DNA of 33,864 bases from an uncultured Bacteroidales bacterium (GTDB lineage: Bacteria; Bacteroidota; Bacteroidia; Bacteroidales; UBA932), in NCBI GenBank assembly GCA_946549475.1, contig CAMNQO010000003.1, forward strand, positions 1-33,864, written 5' to 3'. The notes under the pieces were generated by a model. It was not told the origin of the DNA. It worked only from the letters and a program-made list of their open reading frames with translations, and made no database searches. Position 1 is the first letter of the stretch; each line of letters starts with the position of its first letter. Made by a program: the position numbers and the translations under genes. This document shows, piece by piece, positions 1 to 8,971 of the stretch.

Positions 1-2236
1 CCTTGGTGAGGTTGGCCTGCACCGGGGCGATATCGCCCTTGACGTCCCAGGACATCACGAGGTCGCAGTCCACGGACTTGCCCAGAGTCACGACCCGGTT
101 GGAATTGGCCTCGAACCACTTGTAGATGGCGATATCCATCTCCTTCATCGAGCCGCCCACGTGCAGGAAATAACGCTCCGAGCGGGGTGAATCCTGTGCG
201 ACGCTCAAGGCCAGTCCGACGGAGAACACCACATGGCTGAGCAGCAGCAGGGTGCGGTAGTCGGTGCCCATCCTCACGAAGATAAGATCCCAGATCAGCA
301 TCGACACCACGCCGAGCGCGATGCTCAGCAGAATCCATTTCTTGCGCACGCGCACCGTCGTCCCGATGGTGGAAATCAGCACGATGGCATATCCGGTCAA
401 AGTCCACGGAATCCAGTCGATCATAAAGCTGCTTTCCTTCAAGTCCACAATCTGCGACAGGACGCAGCCGGCCATGAAGATCAGGTAGCCGGTCAGGGCG
501 CCTCCCAGGGAGCGGAGGGTGATTTCCACCGCCATCCGGCGCAGATTCCGGCGATAGATGGTCAGCATCGAAAGCGCCAGGGTCAGGAAGAGCCCCATGC
601 CCAGACCGAAGGACGGCAGCTGGTTGAGGTGGGAGGCGAAGTTCTCGCTGAACGAGAGGGCTTCGGGCGTACCGGCTTTGATGCCGTAGATTTTCATCAT
701 CACGCCTTCCATCCAGGAGACGGACATCTGGTTGCTCACGGTGGAGAAGAGCAGCCAGGAGCAGAATCCCGCCAACAGGCCTGCCACCACCCATTTGAGG
801 AGGAAGGAGGCGTTTCCGGGGTCGCCCGGTTTCTCTTTGTTGTAATAGTGGGAGCCCTCCTTGCAGTTGCGACCGTACTCGGGGCAGTGATGCCCGTTCT
901 CCTCCCAGCACTGCAAGTGCATCACATGTTTGCACTTGGCTACGATTTCCTCGCCGGGAGCGAAAGGCGCCTTGCAGTAGTAGCACTCGTTTCCGACCAG
1001 GACACCGCCGACGCTCATGTTGCCGCCCGTATATTTGCGGACATATTTTTTGCGGAAGATGATATGGGAAATCCGGGGCACGACATATTGGAAGACCAGA
1101 TAGAGCAGCACCAACAGCAGCAGTGTCACCACAGCACCCTGAAGAAGAATCTGGGCGCGGGGGCGGCCGTTGACGATGACCGGCTGGTAGAAACTGCCGA
1201 GGGAATAAGTGGTCCGGGCGTCGGCGACCATTTCATCATTCGCATAAAACTCGATGCTCAGGTCGCGCCGTCCGTTGTACAGTTTGCCGTCGGGGTTGGT
1301 CAGGAAAATCTTGAAATCCGTATAATCGATGTTGTAGTGGGGGAAGATGTATTGGCTCATCTTGCTCCACGAAAAACTTTCGTCATAGAATCCCTGCGTG
1401 CTTTCGCACAGGCTCTGGAAAAAGTAACCGGCCTCTCCCGGAGCGTTCTGCTGTGCAAAATTGACATAATAAAAAGAAGTGGCAGGCGCCAGGGTCGCAC
1501 ACAACTGCGTCAGTTCTTCCTGCCGGGAGAAGTGCAGGGGGTCGATGGTACGGGCCCCGTTATACACCTTGCCGTTGGAGAAGGCCAGCACGATGCAGCG
1601 GCGTCCGGGGTGGGCCGCGCAACTGTCGCGTGCGGCGACCAGGTTGGTCAGGACAGCCTTGAGCAGGAGTTTTTTGTCGCCCTTGCTTTCATCCCGGACG
1701 AAGTCGTTGTCCAGGACGAAATCGGAGACGCTGAAGGATTTGGAAAGGCCGTCGCCCGTCAGGAAGGTCAGGGACATGTTGTCCTCGCCGAATACTGAAC
1801 GAATCTGACGCACGGCCGTTTTCTGGGCCTCCACCAGCGGTCTGGAAAGGGTGAGATCCACCAGCACGGACAAGTGCAGTTCCGCCTCGCGGATGACCTC
1901 CGGACCGGTCCGGACCACCTCGGAGAGGACGGGTTGCGATGGTACGGGCCTTCCGCTGGCGTCCGTCTCTTTCACGACGACGCTGACCGAGTCTTTGTCG
2001 TCGAGGGGAAGGTCGCCGAGATCCTTGACCGCCAGCGCCGCCAGGGTCAGGGTCTTGCCGTCCGCGGAAAATTCGGCGGACTTGATGTCCAAGGCCGGCA
2101 AAGCCGTTTGCGGAGACTGCTCTTCTTCGCTGTCCGGATCCATCAGGTCCTGCGCCGAATCGCAGGCCGGGACGGACGCGAGGGCCGCGAGCAGGGCGGC
2201 GTTGCTCAAAAGTTTAGATCGTAGGGATTTCATCAT
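1..2236 (-). CDS. Multi-pass membrane protein with VWA-like periplasmic region, RING-H2-like cytoplasmic domain and FHA-like C-terminus (candidate E3; 3' end outside window)
   Basis: Translated by hand from ATG at 2236 (or 2233); open to the window edge, so missing from the ORF track. Starts MMKSLRSKLLSNAALLAALASVPACDS (signal/lipobox-like); VWA-like ELHLSVLVDLTLSRPLVEAQKTAVRQIRSVFG; TM ILLQGAVVTLLLLVLLYLVFQYVV; RING pattern CYYCKAPFAPGEEIVAKCKHVMHLQCWEENGHHCPEYGRNC (nt 863..985); about six more hydrophobic segments; FHA-like NRVVTLGKSVDCDLVMSWDVKGDIAPVQANL. Confidence 0.8.
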   Translation of the reverse strand, partial: MMKSLRSKLLSNAALLAALASVPACDSAQDLMDPDSEEEQSPQTALPALDIKSAEFSADGKTLTLAALAVKDLGDLPLDDKDSVSVVVKETDASGRPVPSQPVLSEVVRTGPEVIREAELHLSVLVDLTLSRPLVEAQKTAVRQIRSVFGEDNMSLTFLTGDGLSKSFSVSDFVLDNDFVRDESKGDKKLLLKAVLTNLVAARDSCAAHPGRRCIVLAFSNGKVYNGARTIDPLHFSRQEELTQLCATLAPATSFYYVNFAQQNAPGEAGYFFQSLCESTQGFYDESFSWSKMSQYIFPHYNIDYTDFKIFLTNPDGKLYNGRRDLSIEFYANDEMVADARTTYSLGSFYQPVIVNGRPRAQILLQGAVVTLLLLVLLYLVFQYVVPRISHIIFRKKYVRKYTGGNMSVGGVLVGNECYYCKAPFAPGEEIVAKCKHVMHLQCWEENGHHCPEYGRNCKEGSHYYNKEKPGDPGNASFLLKWVVAGLLAGFCSWLLFSTVSNQMSVSWMEGVMMKIYGIKAGTPEALSFSENFASHLNQLPSFGLGMGLFLTLALSMLTIYRRNLRRMAVEITLRSLGGALTGYLIFMAGCVLSQIVDLKESSFMIDWIPWTLTGYAIVLISTIGTTVRVRKKWILLSIALGVVSMLIWDLIFVRMGTDYRTLLLLSHVVFSVGLALSVAQDSPRSERYFLHVGGSMKEMDIAIYKWFEANSNRVVTLGKSVDCDLVMSWDVKGDIAPVQANLTK

Positions 2237-3008
2237 CGTTCTTGTGCAGTTGTTCCTGCATCTTTTTCATGTTTTCTTTCATCTGTCTGGCCGCCTGAAT
2301 TTTGCCCTGCACCATGTTGGCGAACATCAACAGCATGGCGACGGCGGCAAAGGACAGCAGCCAGTCCTTGATGCGCTCGATAAAGGGCTTGTACTGGCAG
2401 GCCTGAATCATCGCCGAGTAGTTCTTGAGATTCAGGTATTTCTCTTCCAGCGGGGAGATATCCAGGCTGGCATCGGCTGCGACGGCCGCTTGGGCGGCGC
2501 CGTAATGCTGGTCCAGTTGGGCCGTGAGCAATTGCTCGCGCGTCTGCACCTTTTTGAGTTGTTTGCCCGTAGCCTGTACCTGCGAAAACCGTCGGGCGCT
2601 TTTGAGCAGCCGGCGATATACGCTGTCCTTTTCCTCCATAAAACGCTCCGCCGCCTGGAAATCGGCCTTGGCTTGCAGTCCCAGCCGTCTGGCCGCCGCT
2701 TTCTGCGTCAGGTCGTCCTTGGCGGCCAGCAACTGTGTGCAGGCGTCCAGCAGGCTCTTGGTGCCTCCGATGACATTTGCTTCCGCCTGGTAGTAGAGGT
2801 CCCAGCGCGTGCCGAGCTCGGCGAGCGACTTGTCAAATTCGTCCAAGTCCGCCAGTTTTTCCGCGCGTGAGAGCGTCTTGTCCATAGCCTTGAAACTGGC
2901 GTCAAACTCGTCGAAACGGTCTGCGACGCTTCCGATTTCCCCCGCCTTCTGCGCGTGAAGAGGCAGCAGGAAGGTCAGCAACAGGACGGTCAGAATGATT
3001 CTTTTCAT
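2214..3008 (-). CDS. Exported protein with C-terminal TM segment; possible T6SSiii envelope component
   Basis: Signal peptide MKRIILTVLLLTFLLPLHAQ, helical body, TM near C-terminus (WLLSFAAVAMLLMFANMV), charged tail; ATGA overlap with upstream gene. Confidence 0.7.
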   Translation of the reverse strand: MKRIILTVLLLTFLLPLHAQKAGEIGSVADRFDEFDASFKAMDKTLSRAEKLADLDEFDKSLAELGTRWDLYYQAEANVIGGTKSLLDACTQLLAAKDDLTQKAAARRLGLQAKADFQAAERFMEEKDSVYRRLLKSARRFSQVQATGKQLKKVQTREQLLTAQLDQHYGAAQAAVAADASLDISPLEEKYLNLKNYSAMIQACQYKPFIERIKDWLLSFAAVAMLLMFANMVQGKIQAARQMKENMKKMQEQLHKNDDEIPTI

Positions 3009-4132
3009 TGTTTGCAAGTTCTGTTGAAGTAGGCCTCCGCGTGTTTGAACGCCGTTTTGGCCTCCGTCTGTTCTTTGGTATAGACGCCTTTGCTTTCTAT
3101 CTCGCTGTTGCCGGCGTTGATCAGCCGTTGACACTCTTTCTCGATGTCCTTACGCTCCTTGGCGTTGCTGCTGGCCAGCCAGCGGGAGACCGACATGTCG
3201 ATTTTCTGCGCCTTGGACAGCAGGGACTGGGGACTGACGCCCTTGACGACGCTCTGACGCGCCGCTGCGGGCAACTTCACTTCCATCCGGGCCAGAGAAT
3301 CGACATAGAGGTTGTAGTTGTCCACATTTTCATTGATGCAGTCGCAGAGGCTGTCGCTGCTGCGTCTGGGAAACTGGGCCGTCAGCGTGCCTTTGATATC
3401 GTTGAAAATCGCCAGGCTTTCCTTGCTTTGCGCGATGCCGTTGCCGTAGCGTACCTTGAGCGAGTCGTAAGCGGCCCGGATGCCTTCCAGGGCCTGGCGG
3501 GAGGAATTGATTTCCTCCTCCTTGCCGAAGCAGGCGTCCCGCATAATGGCGATGTCGAAACGCCGGTTGAGGTCTTTCCAGTAAACGATGCTGTATTGTC
3601 CCTCCTTTTTGCCCGGGTCCATCAGAAAGATGTCCCGCAGGGTCAGGGATACCACGGAGCGTTTCTCGGTGATGTCGAAGGTCTGTTCGATGACGTCGTT
3701 GACCATCTTGTATTCGGTCTGTACCGGCTGCAGTCCTTCGTACTGGACCCAGCGATGGAAGATCTGCTTGCCTAAGGGGCCTTTGATGGCCTTGCGGATG
3801 GCGTCGGTCACGAGGAAGCGGTCCTTGGGACTGCAGGTGACCGGGTAGGGAAACTTTTTCGGGCGCAGGTGCAGCCAGCTGACCACCTGACCGTAGCGGA
3901 CGTCATCGCGGAAGACGAACAGTCCCCGGTACGACACCAGCCGGACCGTCAGGGTGTTGGCGCCTTCATTGAAACTGAATTTGACAATCAGGTCCGTTCC
4001 CGGAATATCCTTGGACATCTCCAGGTTGGCGGTGAAGGGCTCCCGGGCGCTGACATTCACCGTCGTCGCCAGCTGGGCGCGGCCCTGCAGGGAGGCGGTC
4101 AGAACAATGAGCAGAATGAAAATCTTTTTCAT
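3005..4132 (-). CDS. Secreted/periplasmic protein of the T6SS operon, unknown family
   Basis: Start MKKIFILLIVLTASLQGRAQ (signal peptide); no further TM; co-directional in the operon. Confidence 0.7.
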   Translation of the reverse strand: MKKIFILLIVLTASLQGRAQLATTVNVSAREPFTANLEMSKDIPGTDLIVKFSFNEGANTLTVRLVSYRGLFVFRDDVRYGQVVSWLHLRPKKFPYPVTCSPKDRFLVTDAIRKAIKGPLGKQIFHRWVQYEGLQPVQTEYKMVNDVIEQTFDITEKRSVVSLTLRDIFLMDPGKKEGQYSIVYWKDLNRRFDIAIMRDACFGKEEEINSSRQALEGIRAAYDSLKVRYGNGIAQSKESLAIFNDIKGTLTAQFPRRSSDSLCDCINENVDNYNLYVDSLARMEVKLPAAARQSVVKGVSPQSLLSKAQKIDMSVSRWLASSNAKERKDIEKECQRLINAGNSEIESKGVYTKEQTEAKTAFKHAEAYFNRTCKQ

Positions 4133-4137
4133 ATCTT

Positions 4138-4653
4138 TTAAAAAACAATCCAATCGTTGGGCTCCGCTTCGCGGATGACCCAGGCTGCGACCGTCTGGTC
4201 TTCGGGATAAGGTGCCTGGTTGAGGGCGTGGTAACGCTCGTAGCGCAGGTAACTCTCTATCTTTCCGACGGCTGCGGCCAGACTCCCGTGCGTGTCCGGG
4301 GCGTTCAGGCACACCCTCCCGGCGAAATCACCGCTGTAACGGATGTTGGGATGCCAGGGGTGGGGTATGGGAACTCCGTTTTCGTCGCGGGTCAGAAAGC
4401 GGAATACGGGCGGGCTGTCAATGTCGGGATAACCTTCGGGCAGTTCGATGCGAAGCAGGAAACGGTCGGCGAACGCGGGGCTCCTGTCTTCGCGGATGCC
4501 GCAGATGCTTTTGATCCGGTACTCGACCAGATAGGCTGTCGGCAGGCCGCTCCCGTTGAACTCCAGCGGGCGGCAGACGATGTCTTCCCGTCCGGCCAGG
4601 CTCCCGAGCAGCGCATCCCGTTCAAAGAGCAGTCTTCTGTCCCGTCCCGTCAT
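4138..4653 (-). CDS. E2-like ubiquitin-conjugating (UBC-fold) protein
   Basis: FADRFLLRIELPEGYPDIDSPPVFRFLT...HPWHPNIRYSGDFAGRVCLN: E2 core order F.l.i..P..YP..PP.v.F.T..HPN(I)...G.vCLN; putative catalytic Cys115 at nt 4309..4311. Confidence 0.85.
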   Translation of the reverse strand: MTGRDRRLLFERDALLGSLAGREDIVCRPLEFNGSGLPTAYLVEYRIKSICGIREDRSPAFADRFLLRIELPEGYPDIDSPPVFRFLTRDENGVPIPHPWHPNIRYSGDFAGRVCLNAPDTHGSLAAAVGKIESYLRYERYHALNQAPYPEDQTVAAWVIREAEPNDWIVF

Positions 4654-4656
4654 CGG

Positions 4657-4977
4657 CTAACCCGGAAAAGGATCGGGAATGACGTAGAGCGTATCCCCGT
4701 TCTTGATGTGGTAGTCGGCCAGGGTCTGGTCGGTATGGCCGATGCGGGGACGCAGCACCCGCACTTCCTTGATGTCGGGATCTTCCTTTCCGAAGAAATA
4801 ATCGAGCGGGGCGCCGCTCGCATCCAGGGAGGGAAAGTCGAAAATCAGCCTTCCGTCCTTTCCGGTCACGTGGCGGAGGTTGTGCATCAGGGCAGACAAA
4901 GGGGCGTCCGGATTGACGATCCGGAACTTGACCCGCTCGTTCTTGTACATGATGTTCAGATAAAATTCTTCTTCCAT
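4657..4977 (-). CDS. Ubiquitin-like beta-grasp protein ending in Gly
   Basis: 106 aa from ATG at 4977; C-terminus TLADYHIKNGDTLYVIPDPFPG co-linear with ubiquitin [22 protein letters not shown]; stop codon immediately after Gly; adjacent to E2 gene. Confidence 0.8.
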   Translation of the reverse strand: MEEEFYLNIMYKNERVKFRIVNPDAPLSALMHNLRHVTGKDGRLIFDFPSLDASGAPLDYFFGKEDPDIKEVRVLRPRIGHTDQTLADYHIKNGDTLYVIPDPFPG

Positions 4978-4978
4978 A

Positions 4979-6628
4979 TCAGGCAATGTTGATGGTCAGT
5001 CGTATCGGGTAGATGCCGCTGGAGCGCACGGTGAGCATCTTTTCCATCATCGTGGCGATGCTTTCCCGCCGGGCGGCGAAACTGCGCGTGATGAAAGGGC
5101 TTTCCGTGAGGGTGACTTCGACGGCAAGACAATACCCGGACGGGGTGCCGGCTTCCATTTCCCGCTTGATGCGGATGGCGCTTACCATGTCTCCGGCGAT
5201 GCCGTAGCGGGTCAGCAGGAAGGTCCGGCAGAAAATCTTGATGTCGGACGGCGTGACGATGCGGTTGTTGGTCGTCATCTGGTAGCGGGCCGTCTGCAGC
5301 ATCGCTTCCCGGCTGCGAACCGGGCTGAAGGCCTGTACCGGCGGGGCGATCTGCCGGGCGGGTACCAGCAGGGGGGCGCTGAAGGTAGATGCCTGTTTGA
5401 GGGCCTCGTTGCAGCGCTCGGCATCCGTCGTCATATAGTGCAGTTTCAACGAGCCGAAGTTGCCATTCTCGTCGCTCTTGAGGACGATGTAAGTGCCCTT
5501 GAGCCGGGGAGCGTCCTGTTTTTGCAGCTGCTGTTGCAGACGGGAGGTGAGCATCCGCAGTTTGGACAGGTTCTCGTCGATATCGCTCCTGGACAGTTCC
5601 CTGAACGCATAGTAGTCGGAGTCGAACTTGTTGATCAGTTTGTTCAGCAGATGGATCAGGCTGCGCTCGTTGAAGCGCTCGGCATCCGCCTGGCGGACAT
5701 ACACCCGCTTGCCGGCAAAAATCTGATCGTCGCTCGGACGGAGCAGATGAATCAGCGCCTTGTTTTCTTCAATCCGGAAGACGGGCTTCTCGTCGTCCAG
5801 ATCGGCCTGACCGATACTGGCATTGACGAGAATGTTTACATTCGGGATGATATCCTTTCTGGAAAGGGCGAAAGTTTCATCGACGCCCTGGAACTCGAAG
5901 ACCAGGCCGACCTCGCTGCACGGCTTTTCGAAGCGGCACTCCCGTACGCACATCAGACGGATGCCCTGGCGGGTGAAGAGATCGAGGCTGAGCATCGAAT
6001 TTTCGTATAGCGGAGAATGACCGTAGAGTTTGGAGTCCAGGCTGAACCCTTCGGTAAACGGCAGTTCGGAAAGGTCCCAGGGGCGGATGAGTTCCACTTC
6101 CCGGCCGTCGAGACTGACCGTCAGGTCGCGGAAGGATTTGCCTTCGATGGCGAAAGTCCATCCGTCCAGACGCTCGACGGGTGCGGTGAAGGAAAGGGGA
6201 ACCCGCCATCTGCGGCCGTCCAGCCGTACCGGCGCACCGGTTTCCACGCCCAATACCAGACTTTTCAGCAGGGGGGTGAAAGAAAAATCGCTTTCGCTCA
6301 GCTTGAAGTTCGTGTCCGCATCGACGCGCACGCTCCGCAGGCCGCTTTCCGGAGCCAGGCTGACGGCGGCCGTCGCAGGGACGGCGCCGCTCACGCCGTA
6401 GGGGACGAGCCGGGAAGTCAGTTCCTCGTAAATGTCCTCCTTGAGGCTCTCGATTTCCGCGTCCAGCTGGTTGGACTCGTAGGCCAGCGCCGTCAGGAGC
6501 ATATTGAAGACGGGGTCGTTCTCGATCCCTTCCAACTTGTCCTCCCGTTCGCTCTGCCGCCAGATGGAGACGGCTTCCCGGGTCAGCTCTTCGGCTCTCT
6601 GCCGTGTCTCGAATGATGTCGCTTTCAT
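4979..6628 (-). CDS. tssF: T6SS baseplate protein TssF
   Basis: N-terminal ...NMLLTALAYESNQLDAEIESLKEDIYEELTSRLVPYG resembles TssF; synteny with TssE, TssK and TssG. Confidence 0.8.
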   Translation of the reverse strand: MKATSFETRQRAEELTREAVSIWRQSEREDKLEGIENDPVFNMLLTALAYESNQLDAEIESLKEDIYEELTSRLVPYGVSGAVPATAAVSLAPESGLRSVRVDADTNFKLSESDFSFTPLLKSLVLGVETGAPVRLDGRRWRVPLSFTAPVERLDGWTFAIEGKSFRDLTVSLDGREVELIRPWDLSELPFTEGFSLDSKLYGHSPLYENSMLSLDLFTRQGIRLMCVRECRFEKPCSEVGLVFEFQGVDETFALSRKDIIPNVNILVNASIGQADLDDEKPVFRIEENKALIHLLRPSDDQIFAGKRVYVRQADAERFNERSLIHLLNKLINKFDSDYYAFRELSRSDIDENLSKLRMLTSRLQQQLQKQDAPRLKGTYIVLKSDENGNFGSLKLHYMTTDAERCNEALKQASTFSAPLLVPARQIAPPVQAFSPVRSREAMLQTARYQMTTNNRIVTPSDIKIFCRTFLLTRYGIAGDMVSAIRIKREMEAGTPSGYCLAVEVTLTESPFITRSFAARRESIATMMEKMLTVRSSGIYPIRLTINIA

Positions 6629-6629
6629 C

Positions 6630-7079
6630 CTAATTCCAAATCCTGAACTTCGTGGTCAACTGATAGGGCGATCCGTCTTCGCGGAGGGTGCCCTTGACAT
6701 TGATATAGATGCTGCGTTCTTCGCGCAGGTAGGTCATCGTCACCCGGACGTCTTCCAGGCGTTTCTCATATTGGGAGATGCTCTCCTTCAAATCGTAGGC
6801 GAAGGTCCCCGGACTGGAAGAGGAGCCGGAAATCTTCTTGCCGTAAATTTCGCTCACGACCCCCTCGGCCGCGTCTCCCTTGTACACGACCCCCTCGCTC
6901 TCGCTGAGAATCTCGAAACGCAGGTTGTTGAGGACGAATCCGAATTCCGGATCCGGGCTGCAGCAGTACTTGGGCGTCGAAATCAGCAGGCGGATGAATT
7001 CGTCGATGGCGTCCTTCGTCCGTTCTTCCAGCCGGAGGCGTCCTTTCTGCGTCTGAAGAGGAAGTGTGAACGCTTTCAT
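6630..7079 (-). CDS. tssE: T6SS baseplate protein TssE (gp25-like)
   Basis: ~149 aa gp25-like size and position next to TssF; IDEFIRLLISTPKYCCSPDPEFGFVLNNLRFE matches gp25-type N-terminus. Confidence 0.75.
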   Translation of the reverse strand: MKAFTLPLQTQKGRLRLEERTKDAIDEFIRLLISTPKYCCSPDPEFGFVLNNLRFEILSESEGVVYKGDAAEGVVSEIYGKKISGSSSSPGTFAYDLKESISQYEKRLEDVRVTMTYLREERSIYINVKGTLREDGSPYQLTTKFRIWN

Positions 7080-7082
7080 GAC

Positions 7083-8198
7083 TCAGATGATGGGGGTGTA
7101 GAGCTCTTCTTCCTTCTCCGGCACGAAGAGCGCCTGGTAGAGCTCCTGATAGAGCCGGTCGTGGAGATTCTTCTGAAGCTTTTCGGACAGTTCCTCGGAC
7201 AGTTGTTTCTCCAGGGCCGGGCGGAATTCCTTTTCCATAAATCCGCGCAGGCTCTCCTCCAGACCGCTGCGGAGTTCTTCGGACAGCTGCGTCATCCTCG
7301 CTTCGATCTGAGAGCCGAGTTCTTCCCTCACCTGGGCATAGACCTCATCGTGAATCTCTTTCCTGAGAGCTTCGACGTCGATGCTGTGGTCTTCGGGGAC
7401 GGTGTCGTCGAGTTTCGTGACGGCGGCAGTAAAATAATCGTGGCAGACCTTCAGGTACAGTTGCGGATCGCAGACGCGGTAGCTTCCGGGCATTTCCGCA
7501 TCGGGACGGATGTAGTATCCGACCGCCATCACAGCCTCGTGGATGAAGCGCATATACTCGCGCACGCTGTCGTTGCAGTCATAGCCGCCGGCGAGAAACT
7601 TCAGGTGGAGGAAAGAGCGCCGGGCTTCTCCTTCTTCCTGATGCGGATGCACGGCGATCGCATCCAGTATTGCGGCCATCTTCTCCAGCCAGCCGGCGTA
7701 GCGTCCGTCGGACGAGAGCAGCAGGCCGGGGATGATGAAGTCCTTGTCCATGCTGATATTGCCTCCGCCCACCACGAGGCGCAGCAGGGGCAGCTCGTCC
7801 GATATCTCTTCCGCCTGGCAGATCCGGTAGGCGTATTTGGGGCGCAGATAGGGAACGCCCTTTTTCTCGAATGGCTCGCTTCCTTCTCCGAAGCCGACGC
7901 AGAAATACCAGATGCCGTCTTCGAGATGTCCGACCGGAACGCCGGCCTCGTCGTTGACATGCAGCAGTTTCCCGGAGGGAAGCAGGGCGACGCAGTCTTC
8001 CATCTTCACTTCGACGGTCCCGTTGACGAACATCGCCCGGCAGCTGAACTGTGAAGCAGGCAGGATGCCCCAGGCACCGGCTATGCCGGCCCGCAGCATC
8101 GCGCTGCGGCGGGCGGCCAGACCTTCTTCAATGGCGGAAAGCATCTCGGAGGTCAGGGACATTCCGCTTTTCCAGTTGATTTTGGCGTTGATATCCAT
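7083..8198 (-). CDS. tssK: T6SS baseplate protein TssK
   Basis: N-terminus INWKSGMSLTSEMLSAIEEGL resembles TssK vnW.eGm.L.p.H motif; long coiled-coil-like segment; between TssE and TssG candidates. Confidence 0.7.
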   Translation of the reverse strand: MDINAKINWKSGMSLTSEMLSAIEEGLAARRSAMLRAGIAGAWGILPASQFSCRAMFVNGTVEVKMEDCVALLPSGKLLHVNDEAGVPVGHLEDGIWYFCVGFGEGSEPFEKKGVPYLRPKYAYRICQAEEISDELPLLRLVVGGGNISMDKDFIIPGLLLSSDGRYAGWLEKMAAILDAIAVHPHQEEGEARRSFLHLKFLAGGYDCNDSVREYMRFIHEAVMAVGYYIRPDAEMPGSYRVCDPQLYLKVCHDYFTAAVTKLDDTVPEDHSIDVEALRKEIHDEVYAQVREELGSQIEARMTQLSEELRSGLEESLRGFMEKEFRPALEKQLSEELSEKLQKNLHDRLYQELYQALFVPEKEEELYTPII

Positions 8199-8971
8199 TA
8201 GGCAAGTGTACTGTTATAATCCAAAATGGGCGCTTCTTCCCCGATGACGGAGGAGGTGTAAACAATGTCGCAGCGCGCCTCGGCCGGCAGCAGCCATTCC
8301 CGGATGAAATCGGCCGCCGGGCGCAGGACCTCGGTCTCCCGCAGGAAGGTCTCGCTGTCCATCCCGTCCCGGACAATCTCATACCGGAGCCAGGGGATGC
8401 GGGCGCGGTTGGAGTCCGTTTCCGACCAGAATCTGCGGGTCAGGCGTACCTTTCGTCCCAAAAGGCTCTCTAACAGATCCCGGACAAACAGCGCGTTGCC
8501 GCGCTGATGTTTGAGATAGGGGAGCAGGAAGGCCAGTTCGCGGGTGAGCGGGTCGCTCAGGCGGTCCGGATCGATGCCGTACCAGGTGCGCAGGATGAAG
8601 GTCTCCTGGCTCTCCAAAATCTCGCTGACCGCCTTCTCCAGATGCAGCTCCCGGCGGAAGGCGAAGGTGTCGAAGGGGGCGAACTGCTCTCCGAGCAGGG
8701 CGACGCGCTCGCGCATCCGGGCATAGCGGGCGTCGAAGGAGCCTTCGCGCAACTCGTTCTCTTCCGAGAGGAAACCCGGGGGCAGCAGCTTGAGGAATCC
8801 GTCGCGGGAGAGCGTGACCTTGCGCGCCTGTGCATCGATCTGGAGCGCGTCGTCGCTGTAGTTGCGGTAGAAGGTGCCGGCGTAGCGGACGACCCATTCG
8901 TCCATCAATTCGGGATACAGCAGGTTCAGCAGCATCCCGGCTTTGATTTCAGAGAGGTCGGCGAAGTTCAT
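8198..8971 (-). CDS. tssG: T6SS baseplate protein TssG-like
   Basis: ATG at 8971; TAATG overlap with TssK; ...LAFLLPYLKHQRGNALFVRDLLESLLGRKVRLTRRF resembles TssG. Confidence 0.65.
   Translation of the reverse strand: MNFADLSEIKAGMLLNLLYPELMDEWVVRYAGTFYRNYSDDALQIDAQARKVTLSRDGFLKLLPPGFLSEENELREGSFDARYARMRERVALLGEQFAPFDTFAFRRELHLEKAVSEILESQETFILRTWYGIDPDRLSDPLTRELAFLLPYLKHQRGNALFVRDLLESLLGRKVRLTRRFWSETDSNRARIPWLRYEIVRDGMDSETFLRETEVLRPAADFIREWLLPAEARCDIVYTSSVIGEEAPILDYNSTLA

Noticed and set aside
233-1798. 521 aa plus-strand ORF
   Set aside because: Antisense to the RING membrane protein, which has a coherent signal/TM/domain layout on the minus strand.
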